In this document: positions 1 through 5,373 of the stretch, one piece after another
Layout of the letters: every line of letters starts with the position of its first letter
Position numbering within the stretch: position 1 is the stretch's first letter
Source of the DNA: Atribacteria bacterium SCGC AAA255-N14
GTDB taxonomy: Bacteria; Atribacterota; JS1; SB-45; 34-128
Assembly: GCA_000405345.1 (NCBI GenBank)
Contig: ASPC01000081.1
Span: 1-5,427, forward strand
Direction: 5' to 3'
DNA: 5,427 bases
Notes under the pieces: model-generated
Seen by the model: only the letters and a program-made list of their open reading frames with translations
Database searches by the model: none
Told to the model about the DNA's origin: nothing
Position numbers and translations under genes: made by a program

Positions 1-24
1 AAGTATATAATGTTTCAGATGCTG

Positions 25-31
25 AAAGGAG
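25..31 (+). promoter_or_regulatory. Ribosome-binding site of rpsK, fixing a TTG start
   Basis: The sequence AAAGGAG lies 7 nt before the TTG at 39, which is ideal spacing. It supports TTG as the real start of rpsK, because no ATG or GTG in that frame lies at a sensible distance. The 38 bases before the gene hold no recognisable end of rpsM (S13), the usual upstream neighbour. A short open frame from the left edge ends with TAA at 36-38, but its residues do not look like an S13 C-terminus. Confidence 0.8.
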
Positions 32-38
32 AATTTAA

Positions 39-434
39 TTGGCTAATAAGAAAATAATAAAGAAAACTAAGAAGAAAATAAAAAAGAATATAGTTTTAGG
101 GGTAGTTCACATCCAATCTACTTTTAACAATACTATAGTTACCATTTCAGATGGAGATGGAAATGTAATTGCTTGGTCTAGCGCGGGGACTATGGGTTAT
201 AAAGGAAGTAAGAAAAGTACATCTTTTGCTGCTCAAATGACCGCTGAAGCGGCGGCTAAAAAAGCCATGGATCAAGGATTAAAAGAAGTGGACGTATTAG
301 TAAAAGGTCCTGGACCAGGGCGAGAAACAGCAATTAGATCTTTACAAGCAGTAGGTTTAAAAGTTAATATGATTAAAGATGTTACCCCAATTCCACATAA
401 CGGTTGCAGACCCCCAAAACAAAGAAGGATATAA
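39..434 (+). CDS. rpsK: 30S ribosomal protein S11 (uS11)
   Basis: This is ribosomal protein S11, which sits on the platform of the 30S subunit next to S6/S18 and helps shape the mRNA exit region. The product is 131 aa, close to the usual ~129. Family hallmarks are a lysine-rich N-terminal tail (residues 1-16), the [15 protein letters not shown] segment (24-38), GPGPGR (90-95) and the very conserved end [13 protein letters not shown] (119-131). The start is a TTG with a good Shine-Dalgarno sequence 7 nt upstream. In other bacteria rpsK lies between rpsM and rpsD in the alpha operon. Here rpsD does follow, but only after an unusual 248-bp gap. No promoter is visible in the 38 bases upstream, so transcription presumably enters from genes to the left of the window. 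Confidence 0.97.
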   Translation: MANKKIIKKTKKKIKKNIVLGVVHIQSTFNNTIVTISDGDGNVIAWSSAGTMGYKGSKKSTSFAAQMTAEAAAKKAMDQGLKEVDVLVKGPGPGRETAIRSLQAVGLKVNMIKDVTPIPHNGCRPPKQRRI

Positions 435-560
435 ATTAGTCGTTAGTGAAAAATAGCGTTTAGCGCTTAGGTGCGGGTAAAAATTGTAAGAAAAATACAA
501 ATTAGTTATTAGTTTTAAATATAAAATACACAAGATAAATTTATTAGCTGGTTAATGGTT

Positions 561-626
561 AATTGGTAAATGAATTATTAGTATTAAACTGGATAATTAG
601 CTACCTATTAATCCAGTTAACCAATT
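561..626 (+). repeat. Two-part inverted repeat upstream of rpsD
   Basis: The outer arms are AATTGGT (561-567) and ACCAATT (620-626), both exact. The inner arms are AACTGGAT (587-594) and ATCCAGTT (611-618), exact over 8 bp with a 16-nt loop. The left side carries a 19-nt bulge between the two stems. An alternative pairing of TGGTTAATGG (549-558) with CCAGTTAACCA (613-623) is also possible with one bulged base. In RNA this would be a moderately stable stem about 60 nt before the rpsD start. The DNA is AT-rich, so chance pairing is not excluded. Confidence 0.4.
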
Positions 627-635
627 TAGATTAAA

Positions 636-670
636 ATTTTCTATTATAAAGTTTTTAGAAAATAAGGAGG
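636..670 (+). promoter_or_regulatory. rpsD ribosome-binding site with adjoining hairpin
   Basis: AAGGAGG at 664-670 is a near-perfect Shine-Dalgarno sequence, 12 nt before the rpsD ATG, which is slightly long. An 8-bp inverted repeat, ATTTTCTA (636-643) with TAGAAAAT (656-663) and a 12-nt loop, ends exactly at its 5' edge. A competing small pairing, AATAA (661-665) with TTATT (671-675), would present GGAGG in a loop. The arms are almost all A/T, so stability would be low. A role in translational control is inference only. Confidence 0.45.
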
Positions 671-682
671 TTATTATTATAG

Positions 683-1315
683 ATGGCAAGATATACAGGA
701 GCGGTATGTAAATTATGCCGCAGAGAAACGGTGAAATTATTTTTAAAAGGGGATAGGTGTTACTCTGATAAATGCCCAATAGAAAAAGGTGCTTCATTAC
801 CCGGTAAAGATGCAAAAAAGACAAGGATAAGAAAATTATCTACCTATGGTATAAGATTAAGAGAAAAACAGAAACTTAGAAAGTATTATGGATTACTGGA
901 AAAGCAATTTAAAAATCTTTTTAAAAAAGCTGAAAAGAAAAAAGGTGTTACCGGAGAAAACTTCTTGGAATTACTAGAGAGGAGATTGGATAATATAGTT
1001 TACAGATTTGGTATAACTAAATCAAGAGCTCAATCTCGCCAATTGGTTTTGCATTCACATATATTGGTTAATGGAAAAAAAGTGAATATTCCCTCTTATC
1101 AGGTTGATATCAATGATGTGATTGAGATCAAACAAAAAAGCGCAAATATCGAAAATATTAAAGAAATTAAAGAAGGGAAGATAGAGGTCAGTATTCCTTC
1201 TTGGTTAGAGTTTGATTTTAAGAATTTAAAAGGAAAGATAATAAAATTTCCTTCTAAAGAAGAATTAAATTTACCGGTAGAGGAAAAATTGGTAGTTGAG
1301 TATTATTCCCGTTAA
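683..1315 (+). CDS. rpsD: 30S ribosomal protein S4 (uS4), zinc-ribbon type
   Basis: S4 is a primary 16S rRNA-binding protein that nucleates 30S body assembly. In Escherichia coli and Bacillus subtilis it also represses its own mRNA. The product is 210 aa, normal for the family. The N-terminus carries four cysteines, C9, C12, C26 and C31 (CX2C...CX4C), the zinc-binding 'C+' form found in many thermophiles and anaerobes. The middle is basic and helical (about 45-88). The conserved LLERRLDNIVYRFG stretch (97-110) leads into the S4 RNA-binding domain (about 99-160), with LVLHSHILVNGKKVNIPSY inside it. The end, VEEKLVVEYYSR, is typical. An in-frame TAG lies immediately before the ATG, so the start is certain. 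rpoA follows after 36 nt. Confidence 0.97.
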   Translation: MARYTGAVCKLCRRETVKLFLKGDRCYSDKCPIEKGASLPGKDAKKTRIRKLSTYGIRLREKQKLRKYYGLLEKQFKNLFKKAEKKKGVTGENFLELLERRLDNIVYRFGITKSRAQSRQLVLHSHILVNGKKVNIPSYQVDINDVIEIKQKSANIENIKEIKEGKIEVSIPSWLEFDFKNLKGKIIKFPSKEELNLPVEEKLVVEYYSR

Positions 1316-1351
1316 TATTTTTGGGTTTCCTATACCTAAAGAAGGAGAGTA

Positions 1352-2323
1352 TTGAAGGTGATGAATATTAATAATATAAAAATTAAAGTGGAAGATTTAT
1401 CAGATAATTATGGCAAGTTTATCATAGAACCATTAGAAAAAGGTTATGGTGTTACGTTAGGTAATTCTCTTAGAAGAACATTATTGTCTTCTATGTGGGG
1501 AGCAGCGGCAACTGCCATTAGGATTGAAGGAATTACCCACGAGTTTGATACTATTCCAGGAGTCAAAGAAGATGTAATTGAAATAATTTTAAATATTAAA
1601 GAATTAGCAGTTAAAATATTTGCCGAAGAACCACAGATTTTAAAATTAAAGGCAAAAGGTAAAAAAACATTAACTGCAGCAGATATAACCCCCAACATTA
1701 ATGTAGAAATACTTAATCCTGATTTAAAGATAGCTACTTTAAATAGTAATGCCAAACTAGATATGGAGATAGTAATTGAAAAAGGGATGGGTTACTTGCT
1801 TGCTGAAAAAAATAAAAAATCGGATCAATCTGTAGATACTATATTTGTTGATTCCTTTTTTTCGCCTATTACGAAGGTACGCTATGATGTGGAAACCGCC
1901 AGTCTGAGTCAATTTTCTAACTACGATAAATTAACTTTGGAAATATTTACCAATAAAAGCATTTTACCTGATGAAGCTTTGAGTAAATCAGCAAATATAT
2001 TGATTAAATATTTAAAAGTGTTTACTAAGTTTTCTCCCGAAGATGTTGAATTAGAGGGCGAACTTATTTCAAAAGAAGAAAAAGAAAAGAGTGAAAAGGA
2101 AAAAATCTTAAATAAAACTATTGAAGAACTAGATTTTTCAGTTCGCTCGTATAATTGCCTAAAAAAATCCAATGTAAATACATTGAAAGATTTAGTTAAC
2201 TACTCTCCGATGGAGGTTATAAAGATAAAGAATTTAGGAAAGAAATCTTTGGATGAAATAAAAGAGAAAATAACTAAGTATGGATTTGTTTTAGGTGAAA
2301 AAATGCACCAGGAGGATTTTTAG
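1352..2323 (+). CDS. rpoA: DNA-directed RNA polymerase subunit alpha
   Basis: This is the alpha subunit. Two copies form the scaffold on which beta and beta' assemble, and the C-terminal domain contacts promoter UP elements and activators. Counting from the TTG at 1352 the product is 323 aa. The N-terminal domain (about 1-235) holds EPLEKGYGVTLGNSLRRTLLSS (26-47), the dimer interface and beta contact. A charged K/E-rich linker (about 240-255) leads to the C-terminal domain (about 256-315), with VRSYNCLKK (264-272) and NLGKKSL (294-300). These keep the DNA-binding Arg, Asn, Gly, Lys and Ser of the family. The start is uncertain. The Shine-Dalgarno sequence AAGGAG (1342-1347) is only 4 nt from the TTG but 10 nt from the in-frame GTG at 1358 and 13 nt from the ATG at 1361. 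GTG 1358 or ATG 1361 may be the true start. Confidence 0.96.
   Translation: MKVMNINNIKIKVEDLSDNYGKFIIEPLEKGYGVTLGNSLRRTLLSSMWGAAATAIRIEGITHEFDTIPGVKEDVIEIILNIKELAVKIFAEEPQILKLKAKGKKTLTAADITPNINVEILNPDLKIATLNSNAKLDMEIVIEKGMGYLLAEKNKKSDQSVDTIFVDSFFSPITKVRYDVETASLSQFSNYDKLTLEIFTNKSILPDEALSKSANILIKYLKVFTKFSPEDVELEGELISKEEKEKSEKEKILNKTIEELDFSVRSYNCLKKSNVNTLKDLVNYSPMEVIKIKNLGKKSLDEIKEKITKYGFVLGEKMHQEDF
2310..2316 (+). promoter_or_regulatory. Ribosome-binding site of rplQ, inside the end of rpoA
   Basis: AGGAGGA lies in the last codons of rpoA, 8 nt before the ATG at 2325. It fixes that ATG as the rplQ start, rather than the GTG at 2295 that would add ten residues not seen in L17 proteins. Because the site lies within translated rpoA sequence and the genes are one base apart, translational coupling is likely. 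Confidence 0.85.
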
Positions 2324-2324
2324 A

Positions 2325-2678
2325 ATGAGACACAAGAAATTAAGAGGAAAATTGGGTCGCACTAGTAGTCATAGAAGCTCTTTGTTGGCTAACTTATCTA
2401 TTTCATTAATAACTCATAAAAAAATTGAGACCACATATACTAAAGCAAAAGAAGTTCGAAAGTATATAGAAAAACTAGTAACAACAGCTAAAAATAATAA
2501 TTTACAAGCTCAGAGAGAGGTGCAAAAAGCTATAAAAAATAAAAAAGCTTCTAAAGTGCTTTTTGAAGAAATTAGTCCAAAATTTCTGGAAAGAAATGGC
2601 GGTTACACCCGAATTGTAAAAACGGGATTTCGCAAAGGCGATGCCGCACCTTTAGCCGTAATTGAATTTGTAGAATAA
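2325..2678 (+). CDS. rplQ: 50S ribosomal protein L17 (bL17)
   Basis: L17 is a bacteria-specific large-subunit protein near the peptide exit tunnel that stabilises 23S rRNA domains. The product is 117 aa, within the usual 115-130. It starts with the family signature MRHKKLRGKLGRTSSHR (1-17), continues with THKKIETTYTKAKEVRKYIEKLVTTAK, and ends with GGYTRIVKTGFRKGDAAPLAVIEFVE, the typical C-terminus. The ATG sits one base after the rpoA stop and 8 nt after AGGAGGA, so this start is preferred over an in-frame upstream GTG at 2295. It is the last gene of the alpha operon here, since a strong intrinsic terminator begins 16 nt after the stop. In related gene orders the ECF ATPases follow directly, as they do here after the spacer. 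Confidence 0.96.
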   Translation: MRHKKLRGKLGRTSSHRSSLLANLSISLITHKKIETTYTKAKEVRKYIEKLVTTAKNNNLQAQREVQKAIKNKKASKVLFEEISPKFLERNGGYTRIVKTGFRKGDAAPLAVIEFVE

Positions 2679-2694
2679 ATAAGGTAAAAAAGAT

Positions 2695-2764
2695 AAAAGG
2701 TTAAAAAGTTTTATATCAGAAGTGATTATTTGATAGTTAAACTTTTTAACCTTTTGATTTTTTT
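2695..2764 (+). terminator. Intrinsic terminator of the alpha operon
   Basis: Arms 2695-2711 and 2739-2755 are exact reverse complements over 17 bp (AAAAGGTTAAAAAGTTT and its complement). Inside, TATCA (2714-2718) pairs with TGATA (2731-2735) to extend the hairpin, leaving a 12-nt loop. A run of seven T (2758-2764) follows the right arm almost at once. This is a textbook rho-independent terminator after rplQ. The left arm is preceded by six A (2686-2691), so it may also stop transcription from the other strand, although no gene is seen there. Confidence 0.88.
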
Positions 2765-3035
2765 AATAATTTGGAATGAGGATAGCGTACAACGTGGAGC
2801 GCATAGAAGAGTTATGTAATATATAGTATGTAGTATATATATTAATGAACGAAAAAAATAGAAGTCAGTAGCTACCAGAATCCAGAAGTCAGAAGTTAGA
2901 ATAAAATCATATTTAATATGATGTGCAAAAAATAGTGATGTAGAATATGTATGAGTAGACCTTATGTCTGTCCGCAATGAGTGATATGGGTTGGATTTAT
3001 CTAGGATGGGTTGTTTTAGTAATTTTTCTTCTAAT

Positions 3036-3055
3036 GGGCTCAATTCATTGAACCC
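3036..3055. repeat. Short near-palindrome with 9-bp arms
   Basis: GGGCTCAAT (3036-3044) and ATTGAACCC (3047-3055) are inverted repeats around two bases, with one mismatch (C against A). Read as minus-strand RNA the mismatch becomes a G-U pair. It is clearly richer in G+C than its surroundings and is followed by CCGTAC. No T-tract follows on the + strand, so it is not an ordinary terminator. It may be a small mobile-type repeat or a protein-binding site. Confidence 0.45.
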
Positions 3056-3123
3056 CCGTACAGTTACGCTGAAGTAAGAGATACGAATTTATTCTGGCTA
3101 CCGATTTCTTCTTTCTATTTTTC

Positions 3124-3152
3124 TTAACTAACTATCCCGCAAGTGATATAAT
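3124..3152 (+). promoter_or_regulatory. Candidate sigma-70-type promoter for the ecf genes
   Basis: TTAACT (3124-3129) is followed after 17 bp by a perfect TATAAT (3147-3152). TG at 3144-3145 stands one base before it, making an extended -10 box. Transcription would start near 3159, giving a leader of about 180 nt before ecfA1. It lies downstream of the rplQ terminator and points towards the ecf genes, where a promoter is needed. AT-rich DNA produces such matches by chance, so this is moderate evidence only. Confidence 0.45.
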
Positions 3153-3154
3153 GT

Positions 3155-3242
3155 GTAACATGCGATAAGTAATGTATAATAAATACCTGTTTTTATAATT
3201 TCAGAAATTTAATTTTATTACTCATTATATATTACTTGTTAC
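3155..3242 (+). repeat. Long inverted repeat in the presumed ecfA1 leader
   Basis: AAGTAATGTATAAT (3167-3180) pairs with ATTATATATTACTT (3224-3237) over 14 positions, with one G-U in RNA. Outside it, GTAAC (3155-3159) pairs with GTTAC (3238-3242) across a 7-nt bulge. The loop is 43 nt. If the promoter at 3124-3152 is real, this hairpin would begin at about the 5' end of the transcript. No terminator T-run sits directly behind it, and I do not recognise a known riboswitch. Confidence 0.4.
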
Positions 3243-3337
3243 TGTATTTTATATGAGATACGATTCATGAGATACTATTTTTTCTGACTCCTAACCCCTG
3301 GATTCTGTTTTATTTACGCAATACGCAATACGAATAA

Positions 3338-4180
3338 GTGGTGAACATTTTGATTAAAATAAAAAATCTAAGTCACGTATACAATTATCATAAAAAAGAT
3401 CAAATAAAAGCTTTGGATTCTATTAATTTAGAAATAAAGAATGGTGATTTTATTTCTATTATAGGTTCTAATGGATCGGGAAAATCTACTTTAGCCAAAC
3501 ATATGAATTGCTTGCTACTTCCTACTACCGGAGATATTTGGGTAGATAAAATGAATACCAAAGATAAGAGCAAAACATGGGAAATAAGACGAAAAGTTGG
3601 TATGGTATTTCAAAATCCAGACAATCAGATTATTGCAACTACAGTGGAAGATGATATAGCTTTTGGTCTAGAAAATATTGGAATAAAGACAAAACTTATG
3701 AGAGAACGAGTAGTTTGGGCTTTAGAAGTTGTAGAAATGGAAGAGTATAAAAAAAGTGAACCTCATTTACTTTCAGGTGGGCAAAAACAAAGAGTAGCAA
3801 TTGCTGGAGCAATTGCTATGCACTCTTCTTATTTGGTTTTAGATGAACCTACGGCAATGCTTGATCCTCGAGGTCGAAAAGAGGTTATGGATATTGTCAA
3901 AAAATTAAATAGAGAAGAGAATATTACCATAATTTATATTACTCACTTAATGGAGGAGGCGGCTGAGTCCAGCCGGGTAATCGCGTTAGATAAAGGGAAA
4001 ATTGCTCTAGCGGGAAAACCTGAGGAGGTATTTACTCAAATAGAGGTGTTAAAACAATTAAGATTGGATGTTCCTCAAATAACCGAACTCGCCCTAAGAT
4101 TAAATAAAAGAGGAATAAATATATCTCCTCATACATTGAAAGTTGAGGATATGGTGGAAAGTTTATGTTTATACATTTAG
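3338..4180 (+). CDS. ecfA1: ECF transporter ATPase EcfA1 (CbiO-type ABC ATPase)
   Basis: This is one of two ATPases that power an energy-coupling factor importer for vitamins or transition metals, acting at the inner face of the membrane with EcfA2 and EcfT. The product is 280 aa. Motifs are Walker A GSNGSGKST (43-51), Q-loop VFQNPDNQ (90-97, Q92), signature LSGGQ (145-149), Walker B LVLDEP (166-171) with catalytic E170, D-loop LDPRGR (175-180) and switch H203. All are intact. The C-terminal tail with VPQITELALRLNKRG matches the EcfA dimerisation region. The start is uncertain. GTG at 3338 and 3341 and TTG at 3350 are all possible, and none has a clear Shine-Dalgarno sequence. The repeat words end only two bases upstream. 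The gene overlaps ecfA2 by 16 nt, implying coupled translation. Confidence 0.93.
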   Translation: MVNILIKIKNLSHVYNYHKKDQIKALDSINLEIKNGDFISIIGSNGSGKSTLAKHMNCLLLPTTGDIWVDKMNTKDKSKTWEIRRKVGMVFQNPDNQIIATTVEDDIAFGLENIGIKTKLMRERVVWALEVVEMEEYKKSEPHLLSGGQKQRVAIAGAIAMHSSYLVLDEPTAMLDPRGRKEVMDIVKKLNREENITIIYITHLMEEAAESSRVIALDKGKIALAGKPEEVFTQIEVLKQLRLDVPQITELALRLNKRGINISPHTLKVEDMVESLCLYI

Positions 4181-5037
4181 AAAATTTATGCTTTACCTAT
4201 AGTTTGGGAATGCCCTTTGAAACGGAAGTATTAAAAAATATTAATTTAGAAATCAATAAAGATGAATTCATTGGACTAATCGGACATACTGGTTGCGGAA
4301 AAACGACTTTAATTCAGCATTTTAATGGTTTGCTTACACCAACTTCGGGTAAAATTTATGTCGAAGGAGTAGATTTAAATAAAAAAGGTGTTAATCTTAA
4401 ATTAATAAGACAAAAAATAGGTTTGGTGTTTCAATATCCCGAGAATCAATTGTTTGAAGAAACAATTGATCAAGAAGTAGCTTTTGGTCCAAGAAAATTA
4501 GGTTTACCAGAAGTGAAAATTGAAAAAAGAGTCAGAGAAGCCTTAAAAATGGTCGACCTTGATTATAATCTCTACGCAGAGCGTTCCCCTTTTTCTCTAA
4601 GCGGAGGGGAGATGCGTCGTGTTGCTCTGGCAAGCATACTTTCCATAAGACCAAAAATGTTGATTTTAGATGAACCTACCGCCAATCTTGATCCGAGGGG
4701 TAGAGATAATATATTATCTGAGATAAAAAAAATACATAATAATTTCGGGATGGGTGTGGTCTTAGTTTCACACAATATGGAAAAAGTTGCTGAAACAGTG
4801 GATCGTCTTTTAGTAATGCACCGAGGAGAGATAATTTTAGACGGTGCCCCCCAGGAAATTTTTGAGAAGCATGCCAATGATTTAGTGGAAGTGGGTTTAG
4901 GCCTTCCGCAGGTAACTGAGTGTATGCATAAATTAAAAGAAAAAGGAAAAGATGTGTATACCGGAGTATTAACTGTAGATGATGCTGAAAGAGTAGTTTT
5001 AAAAAAAATAAAAAACGATAAAGAGATAAATGTTTAA
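4165..5037 (+). CDS. ecfA2: ECF transporter ATPase EcfA2 (CbiO-type ABC ATPase)
   Basis: This is the partner ATPase of EcfA1. The two form a heterodimer that docks through EcfT to substrate-specific S-components. The product is 290 aa. Motifs are Walker A GHTGCGKTT (40-48), Q-loop VFQYPENQLFEETI (88-101, Q90), signature LSGGE (145-149), Walker B LILDEP (166-171) with E170, D-loop LDPRGR (175-180) and switch H203. The YPENQLFEETI segment and the LSGGE signature distinguish EcfA2 from EcfA1. The C-terminal GLGLPQVTECMHKLKEKGKDV is the matching dimerisation region. The ATG at 4165 lies within the end of ecfA1 in another frame (16-nt overlap), with only a weak GGTGGAAAG upstream, so translation probably couples to ecfA1. 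ecfT begins 39 nt after the stop. Confidence 0.94.
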   Translation: MFIHLENLCFTYSLGMPFETEVLKNINLEINKDEFIGLIGHTGCGKTTLIQHFNGLLTPTSGKIYVEGVDLNKKGVNLKLIRQKIGLVFQYPENQLFEETIDQEVAFGPRKLGLPEVKIEKRVREALKMVDLDYNLYAERSPFSLSGGEMRRVALASILSIRPKMLILDEPTANLDPRGRDNILSEIKKIHNNFGMGVVLVSHNMEKVAETVDRLLVMHRGEIILDGAPQEIFEKHANDLVEVGLGLPQVTECMHKLKEKGKDVYTGVLTVDDAERVVLKKIKNDKEINV

Positions 5038-5076
5038 AAAGTTTAATATATAAAATTATCAAGAAGATGGGGAAAA

Positions 5077-5373
5077 ATGAGAATATTAAGGAATATTAGC
5101 TTTGGTCAATATATCCCAAGGGATTCTTTAATTCATAATTTGGATCCCAGAGTAAAAATATTGAGTTGTTTGGCTATAATTATAAGCTTATTTCTGATAA
5201 CAGAATATTTAGGATATTTCATTTTAGGAAGTTTTGTAATAATTAGTATTATTATTTCTAAGGTACACCCAAGATTTGTATTTAGGGGTCTGCGTCCCAT
5301 ATTATTTATCATTGTATTTACTTTGATAATCCATCTTTTTCTTTTCTTCAATAGCATCTTTATTTTCTTTTGA
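5077..5373 (+). CDS. ecfT: EcfT transmembrane subunit, N-terminal part only (broken)
   Basis: EcfT is the membrane scaffold that links the EcfA ATPases to S-components. The frame opens with GQYIPRDSLIHNLDPRVKILS (10-30), the typical EcfT N-terminus, followed by hydrophobic segments at about 30-43, 45-61 and 72-90. FRGLRPILFIIVFTLIIHLF (69-88) matches the family well. The product is 98 aa against the usual ~260. Resemblance ends near residue 88 (base ~5340). The frame then runs through Phe/Ile-rich codons to TGA at 5371, and no + frame beyond that gives EcfT-like sequence. The coupling helices with the Ala-Arg-Gly motifs are therefore absent. The ATG has a weak GGGGA 4 nt upstream. The break could be a rearrangement, an assembly or amplification chimera at a contig end, or a true pseudogene. 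Confidence 0.75.
   Translation: MRILRNISFGQYIPRDSLIHNLDPRVKILSCLAIIISLFLITEYLGYFILGSFVIISIIISKVHPRFVFRGLRPILFIIVFTLIIHLFLFFNSIFIFF

Larger units (their letters stand above)
435..682. other. Long structured gap between rpsK and rpsD
   Basis: These 248 bp contain no plausible gene. A gap this long inside an alpha operon is unusual, since spacers are normally a few tens of bases. It holds near-repeats (AAATTAGTCGTTAGT near 433 and AAATTAGTTATTAGT near 499; GGTTAAT twice between 550 and 563) and inverted repeats. AACTGGAT (587-594) faces ATCCAGTT (611-618), and AATTGGT (561-567) faces ACCAATT (620-626), giving a two-part stem. ATTTTCTA (636-643) faces TAGAAAAT (656-663), directly before the rpsD Shine-Dalgarno sequence. 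No intrinsic terminator and no convincing promoter was seen. The gap could be a leader for S4 autoregulation or simply accumulated repeat words. The sequence alone does not decide. Confidence 0.6.
2765..3337. repeat. Gene-free mosaic of short quasi-tandem words
   Basis: These ~570 bp contain no convincing protein or RNA gene. They are built from short, imperfectly repeated words. GAAGTCAG appears at 2861-2868 and again, as GAAGTCAGAAGT, at 2885-2896. GAGATACGA occurs at 3078-3086 and 3255-3263, with GAGATAC at 3269-3275. ACGCAAT is repeated with period 7 at 3316-3335. There are AGTAAT/TATAAT-like words at 3167-3180 and their complements at 3224-3237. CAGAATCCAG (2876-2885) recurs inverted as CTGGATTCTG (3298-3307). 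A long minus-strand reading frame through 2726-3043 is the translation of such words and looks non-coding. Similar word-like intergenic DNA is found in several uncultured anaerobes. Its origin and function are unknown to me. Confidence 0.6.

Noticed and set aside
3..38. End of rpsM (S13) at the left edge
   Set aside because: The short frame ending in TAA at 36-38 reads VYNVSDAERRI, unlike the basic, glycine-rich S13 C-terminus. It is too short to call.
452..464. Possible terminator after rpsK (AGCG/CGCT)
   Set aside because: It has only a 4-bp stem and no T-tract. It would also cut rpsD-rpoA-rplQ off from upstream transcription with no clear promoter to replace it.
597..824. Minus-strand 75-codon open frame over the rpsK-rpsD gap and the rpsD start
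   Set aside because: Over half overlaps rpsD antisense. It is hydrophobic only because AT-rich DNA is read in reverse, and has no supporting signal.
2295..2324. Upstream GTG start for rplQ, adding ten residues
   Set aside because: L17 proteins begin at MRH, and the ATG at 2325 has an ideal ribosome-binding site. The extension is the rpoA 3' end in another frame.
2726..3043. Minus-strand 105-codon open frame in the rplQ-ecfA1 spacer
   Set aside because: Its translation (SDFWILVATDFYFF-like) is just the repeat words and the right arm of the terminator read backwards. There is no ribosome-binding site and no recognisable domain.
3316..3335. CRISPR-like or iteron repeat at ACGCAAT copies
   Set aside because: There are only two and a half copies with period 7, no spacers and no replication or Cas gene. 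It fits the general word mosaic.
4676..5062. Minus-strand open frames within ecfA2 (also 4572-4877)
   Set aside because: They are antisense shadows of a clear ABC ATPase gene with intact motifs.
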